Shown here: in pieces, positions 63,981 to 64,000 of the stretch
How the letters are laid out: each line of letters begins with the position of its first letter
How positions within the stretch are numbered: the stretch's first letter is position 1
Assembly: GCA_964454015.1 (NCBI GenBank)
Contig: CAYVQF010000019.1
Location: 19,900 to 83,899 of the forward strand
Origin: CAYVQF01 sp964454015
GTDB taxonomy: Bacteria > Myxococcota_A > Bradymonadia > UBA4248
Reading direction: 5' to 3'
DNA length: 64,000 nucleotides
Position numbers and translations under genes: made by a program
Notes under the pieces: model-generated
What the model saw: the letters and a program-made list of their open reading frames with translations, nothing else
Databases searched by the model: none
Told to the model about the DNA's origin: nothing

Positions 63981-64000
63981 GGCCGACCTATGTGTCGGCC
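63981..64000. repeat. Perfect 7-bp palindrome at the right edge (REP-like)
   Basis: GGCCGAC and GTCGGCC are exact inverted repeats with a 6-bp loop CTATGT. It ends at the window edge, so the stem could be longer. It directly follows the second 49-bp repeat and is a candidate RAYT target hairpin. Confidence 0.6.

Overview
The window is high-GC, densely coded and single-chromosome in character. It looks like a delta-type Gram-negative bacterium, Myxococcota or Bradymonadia-like. The evidence is the gene order rpmI-rplT-pheS-pheT-ihfA-merR, many lipoproteins with D-rich linkers and Cys-rich C-G-x-D-G-C-G-G repeats, ASH and SUMF1 lipoproteins, a GHMP kinase of mevalonate type, and a giant TPR protein. 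This placement is inference from gene content; no 16S or database comparison was possible.

Layout. 1-12.0 kb is one giant TPR gene, open at the left edge and broken by a 100-N gap inside an 18-bp tandem repeat. 12.0-20.5 kb holds a two-TM mini-protein, phosphatidylserine decarboxylase, a methyltransferase with a long disordered N-terminus, an OB-fold-like lipoprotein, a DEAD-box helicase, and the run fmdB-dnaK-DUF721, whose dnaK leader can fold into a fourU-like RNA thermometer. 20.6-27.3 kb is the translation/nucleoid block tRNA-Val, rpmI, rplT, pheS, pheT, ihfA and a MerR regulator with a very long coiled coil; infC is not in its usual place. 27.5-36.9 kb carries envelope lipoproteins, ExbB/ExbD, a GHMP kinase operon and serine acetyltransferase.

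36.2-45.4 kb is the most unusual part: a long leftward gene run (membrane transglutaminase fold, ABC ATPase, ABC exporter permease, PDZ lipoprotein, 636-aa unknown, RlmD/TrmA-like protein, cupredoxin-like lipoprotein, degenerate methyltransferase). At least two members keep their fold signatures but have lost catalytic residues: the transglutaminase nucleophile Cys is His, and the RlmD-like protein keeps four Fe-S cysteines but lacks the catalytic Cys and Glu. 45.5-47.5 kb has a short leader ORF with a conserved-looking unknown gene and a HARE-HTH/Mrr-like protein.

47.5-63.1 kb has tRNA-Ser, a Cys-rich lipoprotein metalloprotease candidate, further lipoproteins (including SUMF1), GAF, TPR, MutY, FIST, RNase HI, a LysM lytic transglycosylase and a DUF4874/DUF4832-type lipoprotein. 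The right end carries a REP-associated (RAYT/Y1) transposase next to two 49-bp direct repeats and a perfect palindrome.
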